64,000 nucleotides of DNA from Chrysomallon squamiferum (GCA_012295275.1 CM022665.1:16799476-16863475); one strand, 5' to 3'. Shown: positions 49,451 through 62,220, numbered from the stretch's first letter. The notes: a model not told the origin generated them from the sequence alone. A program made the numbers and translations.

Positions 49451-49717
49451 TTTATTTCTATTTAAACATTTCTAATATATTTATCTCACTCTGTCTGCTG
49501 AAGTATTGATTTTTTTCTAACTCACTTTATCTACTGAATATTTACTGAAATTATATATGCTATACTTTTATACGTTTGTATTATTTTTATACAAAAAGCG
49601 TATCAGAATAAGCATCCATGCATGCAATAAATAAAATAAATTATTGGATTTTGTTTTGTTATTTTAGAAATCTCTCTTTCTCTCTCTTTATATATATATA
49701 TAGACACACACATATAA

Positions 49718-49748
<31 letters not shown>

Positions 49749-50285
49749 GATATATCCATGTACAGATCCATGCTTGTCTGCCTATCTGTCTATCTATGTT
49801 GTATCGCTGTCTGTTTTGTTTTATGAATATGAGATTTAATTATTATTGTCACAGTTGTTTGCCCTCCAGAAAATGGCATCATGAAGACGTTGACACTGAA
49901 AGTCATAACTGTTTTATTTAATTTTAGAAAAGTATTTTGAGAATTAGTTTTTAAAATAATATCTTTGGGTATTACTTACTTATTTATTTATTTATTCACG
50001 TATATTGCATATTAATTATTTATTTCACGTATTTGTTAATTTTGATTATTTATTTATTTTGCCAATTTATTGTTTGATTATTTATTTTATTGATTTACTT
50101 TTAATTTATTTATTTATTTATTTTTTTATTGTTGTTTTGTTGTTGTTATTGTTGTTTTTATTATTATTTGGTATATTTATTTACTAATTTCTTTCTTTCT
50201 TTCTTCATTCTTTTGTTTTCTTCTTTCTTTCTGTCTTTATTTGCTTATTTATTTATTTGTTTTCTTTACTTTGTTTTTATTTATG
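49450..50285. repeat. AT-rich stretch with AT, TTTA and CTTT arrays
   Basis: (AT)n at 49688-49750, TTTA-rich sequence at 49975-50140, GTT/ATT, then CTTT runs to about 50270. No gene is seen. Confidence 0.8.
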
Positions 50286-50289
50286 TATG

Positions 50290-51215
50290 AATTGTCGGTC
50301 ACAAGACTACACTGACACGTGTCTAACAAGGGAAACGCGACCCAACAGAGAGACATGCGTCATATTTGACTACTTCGTCTTAACGAGGTCCGAATTAGCC
50401 GATTCAAACAACGCTTCGTCAAAATAGTGTGACACCGTCAACAAATTTTCAATTAATAATGAAAATATCACCATTCACGCTGGCACCTTATGGCCATGTT
50501 AAAATTAATTGAACCATTTTGATTTTAGTGAAATTTAGTTTTTGATAACGATGATGATGATGACACAATAATAATAATAATACATACATACATACATACA
50601 TAAATTTAATTACTTTCCAGAAGTAGTGTTGGAATCATGTTGTTGCTGTGGTTGACGTCATTACTGTCGCTGTTGTTGTTATTCACATCTATTACATCTG
50701 TGCATACTAGCACAAACATTGTCACTTTTGTAATGTCGTGGCATCTCAAGCCTATTTTACCAGTTCCAATCTATTGCCATTATCACAACTACAAATGACC
50801 ATATACCTAAACTAGATAAAAATGAATAACTCTAATTTGGCGAAAAATAATAATGAACTCGTCCAGCGAAGCGTATAACAGCAGACGACAACGAACATCT
50901 CGCGTTTTTGTTGTCGAAATCTTATTTAGTTAGCGAGAGCAACCCAGCATCATCAAACGTTGCTGCACGGCGAAGCGGTTTTAACATTTTGATAAATATC
51001 TCTCTCCACTGTCAAACTAGGCGTGAATTTTGCTGTATAGTCACGTATCTGCCCATTATGCCGCACTGTTTAGTAATAAGTGTAACAAAGTTCGTTCGTG
51101 CTGAAAAATATAATTAATATGTCGGAGAATAAAATAATTTATTTTGTGCCCTCCTTTTGTGAAGAGCGATTCGAGTGTGCACATCAACGCCAACTAGCGG
51201 AAAGCATTGAAAAGC
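50290..51215. other. Complex intergenic island
   Basis: Mostly non-repetitive and CpG-containing, with a short (ATAC)n at 50581-50602. The frame at 50908-51117 lacks a domain. Confidence 0.3.
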
Positions 51216-51657
51216 GTAACTTATTATTATTATTATAATTTATTATTATTTTTTTTTTATTATTATTTTTTTTTATCTCTTTTTTTACCAGTATTGGGTT
51301 ATTTTGCGTTGTAAGTTAAATATGGTCTTTAATAAAGCAAAGCACACATCGAATCGTTGAATAAGACGCCGATGATTCGGTCTTGAGAAAAGAGTTGTTA
51401 TTATTACACCGTAGGAGCTCTTATTTGCATACTGTCTTTGTGTCGATCATCTGAAGTGACCACTAACGACCGTTAATAACCAACAGAGTGGAACAGTGTA
51501 GATTTGGGCAGTCGGGCGTTGTTGGCCATTTGTGATGCCGCAAACCAATTTACAAATAAATATAAGTACTGTGTTTTTAATGAGAGATAGCACGTGCACT
51601 CAAAGTGATAATGATGTTAAATAAATACATAATTAAAATAAATTCATAAATGTTTTA

Positions 51658-51660
<3 letters not shown>

Positions 51661-51698
<38 letters not shown>
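51661..51698. repeat. (GT)n microsatellite
   Basis: About 19 GT units, followed by a (CTT)n run at 51751-51780. Confidence 0.97.
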
Positions 51699-51700
<2 letters not shown>

Positions 51701-52016
51701 ATAGTGCTTTCTTATGTTCAGATATGAAGAACCTTTTTTTCTTTGTTTCTTTCTTCTTCTTCTTCTTCTTCTTCTTCTTTTAAGTATCCGTACTTATAGG
51801 AAATTTATTTTTACACAAATCATTCTTTCGTTCAGGAAATACTTACATGAGTCCATTGTTATTTCTTTTATTATTTGTTAATTGTTATTTTTAATTTTCG
51901 ATGTCATTATTATTATTATATAAATATAATAGACCAACGAAACTTTAAAATAAATAATTAAAAGCAGAATAAATAAATAAAAGCAATAATAATAAAAGAA
52001 TAAAGTATTGTTATAT

Positions 52017-52053
52017 TATGATTATGATTATTATTATTATTATTATTATATTA

Positions 52054-52085
<32 letters not shown>

Positions 52086-52145
52086 GCGTTCTCTTTTATT
52101 TCTCTTTCTTTTCCTTTTTTTTTTCTTCTTCTTCTTTGTGTGTGT
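52017..52145. repeat. ATT and CTT/T-rich arrays
   Basis: (ATT)n at 52026-52084, then T/C-rich sequence and GT units to about 52147. Confidence 0.9.
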
Positions 52146-52289
52146 GTTTTTGTGTTTATGTTTTTGTGTGACATATTTTCACTTTCTAACACAATTAGAC
52201 CACGTACCAGACCCAGCAATTCTTTCAACCATTCATGACAATATTATGTCAACATTTTTTTTTTTTTTAAAGTTAATAATACCGTTAAA

Positions 52290-52720
52290 TACTGAACAGC
52301 GGTACTAATTGCAGCGTCAACCTAATTTATTGTCCTCTAATGAACCTTAACGAACTGGAGAACGTTTCTTTCTTTTTTTCCCAGCCGATATCAAAGAAAT
52401 ATTTAATAAAGTACCAGAAAACGAACCTCTCAATTAGTTATTGATAATACATCTACCGGCTGGGAACATGCAGGTATCACTCCGTCAACACACCCTGATA
52501 ATAATTACGTTTTCATGCGCCAAAATATTCTAATTATAGATTGGTCACGTGCCGCCGCGTGTAGTTGAGGTGGCTTATTGATGCAGCGTGGGTCGTTCTC
52601 GAGTTGAGGGCAGTCATTAGGAACATGGCCCTGCCCCTCGGAGGCTGTCGATTTCAAAAATGTTTTAGCTTTCTGAATTTAAACCGTTAATTAAATTCTG
52701 ACAAAACAGCATTTAGAAGT
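52290..52720. other. Complex island downstream of FoxG
   Basis: About 430 bp with CpG clusters (GCCGCCGCGTG near 52551), CTAATTATAGATTGG (homeodomain-type core) and GGCCCTGCCCCTCGGAGG. No coding frame is seen. It is a regulatory candidate by composition. Confidence 0.3.
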
Positions 52721-52857
52721 AATGAGTCTAACAAGATATATTTCAGATCAGATGTAGAGATTTGAGAAGATAAAGAAAACATAATGGGGAAAAAAAAAAA
52801 TCCCTTGTTTAAAGTTTATAATTTTCAATATTGATATTGCTGTTGTTGTTTTTGGTG

Positions 52858-52907
<50 letters not shown>

Positions 52908-52925
52908 AAAAATAATAATTATAAT
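52858..52925. repeat. (ATT)n microsatellite
   Basis: About 16 ATT units after a GTT-rich lead-in. Confidence 0.95.
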
Positions 52926-53269
52926 TCACGCGTACAAATATACATGAATACATATGTACATTCATATAACTAAATATTATTTTATATTTAACATCATCAT
53001 CAGCATCATCTTTATCACATATATTATTACTGTTGATGTTGTTGTTGCAGTGGTTTATAAATTTATTTGTCATAAAACTAATATTCATATTCATTAGCCT
53101 TTTGTCTTATGTGACATTCAAAACCAAAATGGCCGCACTTACTACTTATAAAAACCGTGAAATTTTTACCATTGTATTAGTTTAAATATATATAGTAACA
53201 GAGCCTATTAAATGTATTCATTATTATTATTGTTATTATTATAAATTATTATTATTATTATTATTATTT

Positions 53270-54250
53270 ACGCCTGCTAGTTAATATTCATAATGGATTA
53301 TGTGAAATTGGTTTAGATTCTCAGAACGTCTGCCTCGTCAACAGAATACGTAATACTGAATTGCTTTAGTGTGTTAGGAGGTTAGAAGATAGGGTTAGTG
53401 GTCTTAACCTGTTTAAGTATCTCTGAATAAAGCCCTTGACAATTCCGTCAACAAAGGTTGACATCTTTTTCATTTAGAAACTAGAGTTACAGATACGGAA
53501 AATATCTTGAGGGTTTAATGCATTTTTAATTAAAACTGTACGTTATTGCGCAGTTTTTCAACATTAGATTATCATTTAAGGACATTACAAGTAATTATTT
53601 ACAATTTATGTCATCAGCCATATTTTAGAAAGGAAACAAATTAAAGGGAAAAAAGTATATACTACGAAAACGACCCGAATTTCAGTCTGATTTCGTTTTA
53701 CTTTTGTTTTATACAGTTGTATAGCTCAGAAAAACAAACAACCCAGAGTAAATGAAAACTTTAAGTAAAGAAATTGGACGAGATAAGACGTGACTAGGCG
53801 AGAATTGTGGGGTGGACGCCATTTTAAGTGTATTAGTTTCGCTACTCTGTTACTCTTTGATGATAGACTTCATCATGAAAGTGTCCAAAGCAAAACTCAG
53901 TCGTGTATCTCGGCAAATTGAGCAATTGCGTTTTGTTTGTTGTGAGAATTACCGAAAATCTTCTTTAGAAATCGCTAAGATACTTGTATAATAGACAAGT
54001 TGTGTTCGTTTGAGCGGGCAACAGTAGCCGAGAAAGTGTGAAATTTTTCATTCATTGAAAAGCTCATGTGTCTCATCACGGCCGCGTAGGAATATAAATT
54101 GATGCCAAAGGTCAAACATGACTACGTGCCATTGGCTGCCGCTGCAAGGTTTGTGAAACCGTACACCGTGCCTGTTATTATACTCGTACAAAGAAACGAC
54201 AATAAAGATCAGATATTACTAGCAAGAAATAGAGACCCATGTTTCCGAGT
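53270..54250. other. Complex intergenic sequence, no gene recognised
   Basis: About 1 kb of largely non-repetitive DNA with no frame over 60 codons that shows a domain. It contains a CpG-bearing patch around 53880-54160. Confidence 0.3.
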
Positions 54251-54589
54251 TCTAATCTCATTATCGTTGTTGTAATTGTTTCTTTCTCTCTTTCTCTTTT
54301 TTAATTTTTTTATTATTATTATTGAAAACAACGCTCAGCTAGTAGAAATGAAGAACCCTTTTTTATTTTATTTTTTTAATGGTGTTATTATATCCATGAT
54401 ATGTGAATGAAAGATTTAAAAGAATGTGTGTAAATGAATCTGTTGTATATTAACAAGAAAAAGTGCAAGAGTTAATGGCAGTGACAGTTAAAAAATGAAC
54501 GAATAACTGCATGATATATAGTTATGTTTTATGTTTCCAATTTTAAAATGTTCAGTCTAGCCTATTAATTATCTTAATATGATTTGCTT

Positions 54590-54780
54590 ATTTATTTATT
54601 TATTTATTTATTTATTTTTTTTTTTTGGTGTAAAATAAACTTCATAAATCACGTTGCAGAATAGCTTTAGCCTGGAATCGATCTAGGTACGTACTATTCA
54701 TCAGATCAACAGCTTGACCACTGCGCATCTCTCAGAGAAGAAGAAGAAAAAAAAAAACAAAAAAAAAAAAAACAACAACA
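54590..54780. repeat. TTTA run and A-rich tract around a short unique segment
   Basis: (TTTA)n at 54590-54616 with poly-T, about 90 bp unique, then a GAA/A-rich tract at 54737-54780. Confidence 0.8.
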
Positions 54781-55559
54781 ATTAACAGCACACATTTTAC
54801 ATTGACCCATCTTACGATACTTATGTAGGTATTAAGTTTCAGAAATAGGGGAAACTATTTTGCCTTTAAAACCTTTCTTTTTAAGCTTCAAAATCTTGTC
54901 GTGGTGAAAGAGAGAAGATACCTCGATGTTACATCTCCAAATCCTTGCAGGTGTCATTTGTAAAGGCGAGGCGACCTGAGCAAATTTGAAATTAATCACA
55001 AGGTATCTTGATACGTTGTCTACAAAACGCGCAGCGCCATGTTTGTTTACTGAACTGACAATTGATCCGGTACACGTCTTTCACTGCTGCACGTTCCCGG
55101 AATAACAGACACATGTGTTGCGTTCCACATGGTACAAATAATAATTATTATTTTTTGTAGATTTGTTAAAAAGATACACGGAACGGAATTAGTTGACATG
55201 TAGCTTTTAGAAAGATTAATGACTGTTTCACTGACCAAACTATTTAATACGTAACAAAACAACAAACAAAAGCAATCCCCGCTTATGCACAATCTCACAC
55301 ACACACGCAGCCACACACCAAAACAAAAAAAATAGAATAAAAATTAAAATCCTAGCTTCATTTATATACAATTACACATACAAAGTATAATTTTTTATAT
55401 TTATATAAATAAATGCAGAAGCAACAATAGCAAAGATGATGATGATGGATGATGATAATGATGGTGATCAATTGGATATCATTTTTTCAGATATATATAT
55501 TTTTTACAGACACTAATTTTAAAATAGGCGCCTTTAAATTTAATGAATATTAATTTATT

Positions 55560-56240
55560 AATGACAAGCTTACTTCCATCCGTCTGAATTTAATGTGTGA
55601 AAACTCTTGACTTCTGTTAATACTAATAATGACATTCGTGTTGCGGCATTTATTACAACTTATTATCACGTGATCATATTGCGGTATTGATCACGTGATA
55701 ACGTCGCAGCATTCAGCAGGTGATGTACATTACGCTTGATTGGAAGCGAAATACTGATGTGAAGCGAAGATTAGAGTGCCAAACACATGTAAACAGTTTA
55801 ATTAGGATAATTTCACAGAAAATTGAACACTGGAGAGGTTCCCCGCGCAGGCAACAAAAGGGTGAGGGACTCACTGTCGCCGAATGTTTCCCTTTCCAAA
55901 TGAAGCATCATGGCCGGTTCAAGCCAAGTGGCCATTGTTTGAAAGGGAGGTAATCACCGAACGCCTCCTTTCTTGTTTTCCACCTGAGGGAGTGTGAAAA
56001 CTGTTTACCTTCCATCTATACAATGTATGTTTGAGCGACGCCAATTGACACCTCGGGGACAAGTGGTGTAATATATCAAAATACTGTATGGGAACAAGCA
56101 GTAGTGTTTTAGGCGATGTGAACTCCGATAAAAAGATTTATTTGCAGATTATGATTCAATTGTGAGTTAATCAGATACCGAGACGTCATCCCATGGTAAC
56201 ATGCAGACGGCAGTGATGACGTGGCGGCTTACGTTGACAC
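55560..56240. promoter_or_regulatory. Candidate enhancer island with a paired ATCACGTGAT dyad
   Basis: TTATCACGTGATCA (55663-55676) and its exact reverse complement TGATCACGTGATAA (55688-55701) lie 11 bp apart. Each core ATCACGTGAT is itself palindromic and contains the CACGTG E-box bound by bHLH-ZIP factors (USF/MITF/TFE type). The surrounding 680 bp is non-repetitive, includes CCCATGGTAACATG (RFX X-box half-like) and TGATGACGTGG (CRE-like) near 56192-56223, and has no gene. Enhancer function is inferred. Confidence 0.4.
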
Positions 56241-56403
56241 GAATATAAATATATATATACTAATATCTAAACATATTTAAATTAAATTATTGCACGATTA
56301 ATTTGATGATTGCATATAGGTAGCGAGAAAGATGCATATATAGATAGATATATACCTACATATGTACATATAATTGATAGATAGGTACGAACAGTCATCC
56401 ATG

Positions 56404-56407
<4 letters not shown>

Positions 56408-56452
<45 letters not shown>
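56408..56452. repeat. (CA)n microsatellite
   Basis: About 22 CA units. Confidence 0.97.
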
Positions 56453-56454
<2 letters not shown>

Positions 56455-56999
56455 ACTGACATACAACCTTTTATTCTGACCTAGAATATTAATAAATACA
56501 TGACATACCAAAACTTGTATATGTTAATATGTGTACGTATGTGTAACTTTGATTGTTTTACGTATATGACTGTGTGAATACGCACGCACATAAAAAGTAA
56601 TAGAAATAATAAGATAGGCATTATACAGCAGACCTCGGGACGTGAATATCAGCTACTGGCAGCTAAAATAATTATAAAAGGAGAGATATATATATATATA
56701 TATATAAGAGTTAATACTAAATGCGCTCCACGATGGTGTTAAACAGACATGTTGTCAGTTTACTTAACAGAACAGTTATCAGAGAATACGCAATAAAATA
56801 TTAAGTGGGAGGAAGAATACTGTCAAGGATGTATACATATATATATATATACACACAATATTACATTACGTTATGTTATATTATATTATATTAATATCTG
56901 AATTCGCATTTAGTAGCAGGCTATTACGAAACACTGGTGAAATGTCTGAATAAAAAAAAATTGGTGTTTCTAACACTGTGTAATATTTTGTTTATATTT

Positions 57000-57890
57000 C
57001 AAAGCATCGTGCAATTACATGCACGGGTTTCGTTCAAACTGACATCTGCTGTTCTTTCTAAGCACGATTAAATGAATGTGGATACTAAATATTTAGTATA
57101 CATCTGCCAACAACAACATCTCGGCACCCCATACACATCATCTCAACGCATGCATGATGACGAATAATCAGGGTTGAATGTATGTGCCAGAATGGCGCTT
57201 ATTAATAACAATTATGTGTTTTCCGAAACTGCTGGCGGTCTTGGCTTTGGTCTTTTCAAACCCAAACTCCCCTTTTCAAGTCAATTCGGCGATTAAAGGG
57301 TTATATAAATACTATTTCCCATGTAAACACCAAACATCCGTACCATATAATTTGTTCGATGTTTGCATTACATTCTGTGACTTGAAAAACTAACATTATC
57401 AATTGTTGGAGTAAGACGTACCCTGTGGTGTTAAACATAGCGAGATGGGCCAAACACAGAACGTCAAGAACGAATTGGAAAGCGAGTAGTAACCCTCTTA
57501 AGAAAAGAGCCTTTAGAAACTTAGTTTTTCCTTTAAGAAGTCATCATTTGTTTAAATCTTTGTTGTGTTTTGTTTGGGTAAGTGTTTGTAAACTCGGTTA
57601 CACATAGCAAATTGGTGAGAGACACAGCGGAAACTCGATAGCGCGGGTTTGTACTGTCAAACTTAATTTGTTTCGGGTTGGTTCTCTCTCAGTGGGGTTA
57701 CGCCGCTGACGAATGACCCTAAGCTATGTTCATTTCAGCAGTGACACCGAGCATGAAACGCGAACTGTTTAACGTTGTACCAGCAGCTCTGCACCCCTGC
57801 CGACAGATGTCGCTTCAGAGATGATGATCGCATTCTCATATAGTTCCTGTCTGTTTGATACCCATCACTCTAACACTCCCGTTTCAGAGT
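57000..57890. other. Complex intergenic island
   Basis: Non-repetitive, with frames of 71 and 60 codons (57178-57393, 57425-57607) that show no domain or splice context. GTTAAACA words at 56737 and 57430 resemble repeat tails. Confidence 0.3.
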
Positions 57891-57903
57891 TATAACATTT
57901 TAT

Positions 57904-58055
57904 ATGATGATGATGATAATGATTATTATTATTATTATTATTATTATTAGTGTTGTTGTCGTTGTTATTGTTGTTGTCTGTTGATATTATTATTAGTAAT
58001 TGCAGCAGTAGTTGTAGCAGCTGCAGGAGAAGTGGCAGTAGCAGCAGCAGCTGCT
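57904..58055. repeat. GAT/ATT/GTT/GCA trinucleotide array
   Basis: Imperfect ATG, ATT, GTT and then GCAGTA/GCAGCA units. Confidence 0.85.
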
Positions 58056-58129
58056 GTACATATACAAACATGAATGTAAAAAATATATATATATCTATAA
58101 GAAAAATGATATAGAAACAAATATTCCAC

Positions 58130-58560
58130 AGATTATGCTAATCCCTGGTATTCGCATGTTTTTCTCTTTGGGAAGCAGGGTGTGTGGAGACCACTCCCCT
58201 CGCCCCTGCAGCTGTGTCACTGAATGGAAGGTCACACCCAACAAACATTTCTCATTCAGCTAGTTTTCTCTCTGCTCCGATACTTACAAGATAAGGTTGT
58301 ATGTTTGTTTATTTGGTGTCGTTATCAACGCGACAGAGATACCTTTGATTCGTGCACGTTTTATGGCGGCCTGCATCAATGTACGTGATACATTTGTAGC
58401 AAGACAGATGAAAACTCGACCCATGGAATGGGAAACATTTTGAAAACAAATTAACATCTTCCGATTTGCCAAACACGGGTGAAAATTCGCTTTGCCACCC
58501 GAATACCAAAGATGTTTTCACTAATGTCGCTTTCTCTTCTTCTTCTTTTTCTTGACGAAT
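58130..58560. other. Complex intergenic island
   Basis: About 430 bp with G+C-richer patches (ACCACTCCCCTCGCCCCTGC near 58191). The - strand frames are open but lack a domain. Confidence 0.3.
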
Positions 58561-58569
58561 CGTGAATAG

Positions 58570-58630
58570 AATTTTTTTTTTTTTTTTTTTTTTTTTTGAT
58601 GGGGTGTTTTTTTTTCTATTTTTTTTTATT

Positions 58631-58662
<32 letters not shown>

Positions 58663-58664
58663 CT
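58570..58664. repeat. Two poly-T tracts
   Basis: T runs of about 27-29 bases each, separated by a short T-rich spacer. Confidence 0.95.
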
Positions 58665-59196
58665 TCTTGTTTGGAATGATAGTATGCTGTAAATAAAAGG
58701 AGCTGACCACGATGCTAAAAAGGACTGAGATACACACAAATAAACGTGTTTATTTTTAAGTGGTCTTAAGGTTAATGAAATAATTTAATTAGTTAATTAA
58801 AGAAGGTAATATAACAAGTTGTTCTACTGAATGAAAATAACGTAGGTGATACTTTTTGAGGCTGAAAACGAATTTGTTTTTCGCTACTGATTTCAAATCC
58901 TTATTCTTGTCGCCGGTGGAGGAATAAATGTTGCTTTATCACCATTATCATCATCATTGTTGCTGTTGTTATTAAATTATTAATGTTAGTCTAATCTTAT
59001 TTCGACAGACAAGCGCTCCCAGTAGATGGGATGCACTGTGATAATTATTTAATTTACAGACAGCAACATCAACCACTGAAATAACCATCGGAAGAAAACC
59101 CATTGTTAGGCGTGATCATCATCTTTTTAAAACCCCATTTTGATAAAAATAACTAACTCTAAATAACATTATATAATTCGATTTGTGTTAGAAGAA

Positions 59197-59330
59197 TGAA
59201 ATAAATAAATAAATAAATAAATTATTAATTAATTTATTTTTTTATTTTATTTTATTTTATTTTATTTTATTTTATTTTATTTTATTTTATTTTATTTTAT
59301 ATCATTTTACTTTATTTTATTTTATAATTT
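59197..59330. repeat. (AAAT)n and (TTTTA)n arrays
   Basis: AAAT units at 59199-59222, then about 18 TTTTA units with one interruption near 59300. Confidence 0.95.
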
Positions 59331-59618
59331 GTTTCATGTTAATTCATATACTTTATTTATCTATACATTTTATTTTATTTATTTATTCACATTTTTGTTT
59401 AATAAACGAACACAGTCATTTACTAATGTGGATCTATGAACTTTCTGGGGTTGGCAGGCTGTACGTATGATTTTCTTAGATTACAGTACAGAGAAGAATG
59501 TATTACAGATATATAATAACAAAATCAAAATGCTCATGCGTGGAAGTTTAACGTGGAGGACATACTCTCTCACATATAGTTCTTATTAACAAACATACCT
59601 TTCTTCAGTTTGATTTTT

Positions 59619-59927
59619 TCATATTTGTAGATAGTGATCATGTAACATTTTGGATATCGTTTCACGTAACCACTTAACATTATCAATATTGTGAAATGTC
59701 GTCCATATATTTGTTAAACCACATTCATCTAAAATATTTTTTACAAAATTGTTCCAAGGAGAATCGATAACATGCATTAAATAATATAGTTGTGAGAAAA
59801 TCTTGTTTGGGATTTTGAAAATTAGGTTCGCCCAAAAGGTTATCATTCTTACTTTTATGCAAATACACAGGGGATACCGTCCTAGTTCACTAAGAGTACT
59901 GACTTTGATGCTATCACGTGACACAGC
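59619..59927 (-). mobile_element. 5'-truncated non-LTR retrotransposon (LINE) fragment, C-terminal end of the polyprotein
   Basis: The - strand frame reads SELGRYPLCICIKVRMITFW, then SQLYYLMHVIDSPWNNFVKN, ILDECGLTNIWTTFHN and ETISKMLHDHYLQI, then a stop. The sequence 'ELGRyPL..i.....i.fW', 'W...vk.iLde.Gl..iW' and a final '...D.y.Q' is the domain after the reverse transcriptase in many invertebrate LINE polyproteins. The reverse transcriptase itself is absent. The frame is open over about 100 codons, so insertion may be fairly recent. Confidence 0.7.
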
Positions 59928-59989
59928 ATACTGGAACAGACAGTAAAATAGTAAAGTATCTAAAATAAATAATAACAATTTATTACTAC

Positions 59990-60190
59990 CATTACCATAT
60001 CTACTACTACAACGACTGCTGCTTCTTCCCCTACTACTACTACTGCTATTACTGACACCATACCAACTACTACTCCTACTATCACTACTACTTCTATTAC
60101 TATTATTCTATTACTACTACTACTATCACTTCAACAACTACTACCACTACCACTGCTACTACTTTTATGCTACTACTACTAGTATTATAG
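59990..60190. repeat. Imperfect (CTA)n array
   Basis: ACT/CTA units with frequent substitutions over about 200 bp. Confidence 0.9.
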
Positions 60191-60205
60191 TATTAGTCTA
60201 GATTA

Positions 60206-60291
60206 TTCTTTGAAACAAACATTACTTTGAAACAAACATCGCTTTGAAACAAACATCGCTTTGAAACAAATATCGCTTTGAAACAATAATC
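60206..60291. repeat. 17 bp minisatellite, five copies
   Basis: The unit GCTTTGAAACAAACATC is repeated five times head to tail, with one or two changes in the outer copies. Confidence 0.93.
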
Positions 60292-60700
60292 TTTTCATCT
60301 GTTTCGTAAATGAAATACCTGTCACGTGTTTATCTTCAACATAGTTAATTTACCTTCTCTTGTTTTATCAGCCACTAACTCGCTCCGTCGAACTCCCGTA
60401 CACTACACTGGAAATGTTAACTGCTCCTCTATTTAAAATAATTGTTTCTAATCTTTGACAAACTCCGTCTGTTTCTGCTACAGAACAGTATTCATATATG
60501 CCGTATATAATTTAGATATGTGTATTTCTGTGTTGTCTGTGTGTCTGTGTACTTGTAAATGTATGTAAATATTGTAAATGTTTGTAGTAGTCATACGATA
60601 CCTGGGCGAAAAATAACACTTAAGAAAAACAAAAACTAACAAAAGATAAAAGATAAACATCGAAGAATTTACTTTCCAGTTTGTTAATACATAAATACAT

Positions 60701-60703
<3 letters not shown>

Positions 60704-60731
<28 letters not shown>

Positions 60732-60883
60732 TCTGTGTGTGTTTGTGTGTCTACCTATATATAGAAATATACATACACACATACATACAAACACACACAA
60801 ATATATAAACATACATACATACACACATGAACACATACATAAATACACACAAACGCAAGCACGCACGCACACACATACATACG

Positions 60884-60928
<45 letters not shown>

Positions 60929-60930
60929 CC
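60704..60930. repeat. AT/GT/CA/CATA compound microsatellite
   Basis: (AT)n at 60710-60732, then CATA, CACA and TACA runs and a terminal (AT)n. It abuts the SINE at its right edge. Confidence 0.95.
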
Positions 60931-60950
60931 ACACACACATAAGGTTGTCT

Positions 60951-61100
60951 TGGTGGCCGAACGTTAAGGTCATCAGTGGCAATTGACAGGTTTGTGAGGT
61001 CGTGATTGGACTTTGTCCTCCTGCGCCAGTGCGTTCCCAAATATTGTCTATGTGCAGAGTATATTCAGACGTAGAGAATATTCAAAATCCTAAAATACAG
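60951..61100 (+). mobile_element. Probable tRNA-derived SINE, copy 1
   Basis: The head TTGGTGGCCGAACGTTAAGG matches a tRNA A-box/D-arm pattern, and GAGGTCGTGATTGG is a decayed B-box about 45 bp later. The body (61004-61069) is repeated exactly, in inverted orientation, at 63577-63642. The 3' end is AATCCTAAAATACA, shared with copy 2. Confidence 0.7.
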
Positions 61101-61199
61101 AAAAAGTAATGAAACTTCTGAATATTTGTACACGAAATAAAATACGTTGCTATTTTAATTATTCTTAATTATCATTTAAAAATAACACGCTAACAAGAC

Positions 61200-61760
61200 A
61201 TCGGATGTATTGTGCTAAACGTTCATTTAATTACAACCTGACGACATTGGAGTGTCTCTTTAGTTTGGTAAGTTTGCCTCTTATTGGTAAATTGTTGGCA
61301 CGCGATCGTGGCTAGACGACTAGGAAACAAATTATCGCCCTTGGTACTCCACCAGGACGGAGCAGGCGACAAAGACGGGAGGAGTCTGTCGCACGTGTCA
61401 CTTCTACATGACTTATTATCAGACGACAAGACAACGGTGCCAAACACGTAGCAACATTAATAATTCTAATAGACATAATTACACGAGCGCACCAGTCTGG
61501 AGGAAACTACGCCACCAACAAAGAGGCGTTGGCCAAGGTTGCCGCAGAAATGTTTTCTTTCTTGCTAACGAGACAGAGTGAAAGAGGCAGACGCATGTGC
61601 ATTGCGTTTTGATAGAGGAATAAATACTTATCCTGAAAATGTTGAGTGGATCAGCCCCATCTCACCACCTGCGGAGACAGTGGCGCGTGAGAAAAAGCTT
61701 TGTTGGCCAAATCGAATCTGATCAAACGACACTTTCGTTAAGCTTTGTTTCTGATTGACT
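61200..61760. other. Complex intergenic island
   Basis: Non-repetitive and CpG-bearing. A - strand frame of 74 codons at 61223-61447 has no domain. Similar phrases recur near 62500-62640 (CAAATTGCCAGGTTTGCCTC against GGTAAGTTTGCCTCTTATTG), perhaps from a shared old repeat. Confidence 0.3.
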
Positions 61761-61776
61761 GATGTACATAATTATC

Positions 61777-61845
61777 GTTGTTGTTGTTGTTGTTGTTACT
61801 ACAATTGTTGTTGTTGTGGTTGTGGTTGTTGCTGTTGTTGTAACT
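61777..61845. repeat. (GTT)n array
   Basis: GTT units with GGT/GCT interruptions. Frames across it translate to Cys-rich or Val-rich artefacts. Confidence 0.93.
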
Positions 61846-62039
61846 TGGACAGTTTTCAAATTATTATGATAATATGCAAATTATACACGCACACATTATC
61901 ACACACACACACACACACACGTATATATTTGTTTTATTATATATTGCATTGAATTCATTATATAACTTTATATATCAGAGTACTGTATTATACGGTGTTT
62001 TACTGCATCTCACTGTAAATAAACAAATAAATAGACAGA

Positions 62040-62220
62040 TAATAGCGACGTAGCTGACTCGTTCATTTCAACAGTCATTACAGACACAGACTACAGGTTT
62101 ACGTTTTTTCTTTCTCAAAACTGCCAACGGAATCCCGCACATGTAAATAAACAAACTTCACGAACAAAATACTAGTGGCCGCTAACCCTCAATTTGTAAA
62201 TCTTTGTTGTGTTAAAACTT
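62040..62220. other. Short unique intergenic sequence
   Basis: No gene or motif recognised. Confidence 0.3.

Noticed and set aside
57178-57607. Two short + strand frames, one with a hydrophobic segment near its start
   Set aside because: No domain, no splice or polyadenylation context, and the composition matches the surrounding noncoding sequence.
61755-61952. Cys-cluster frame resembling a metallothionein-like peptide
   Set aside because: The TGT/TGC codons come from a (GTT)n array. There is no start context or conserved spacing.
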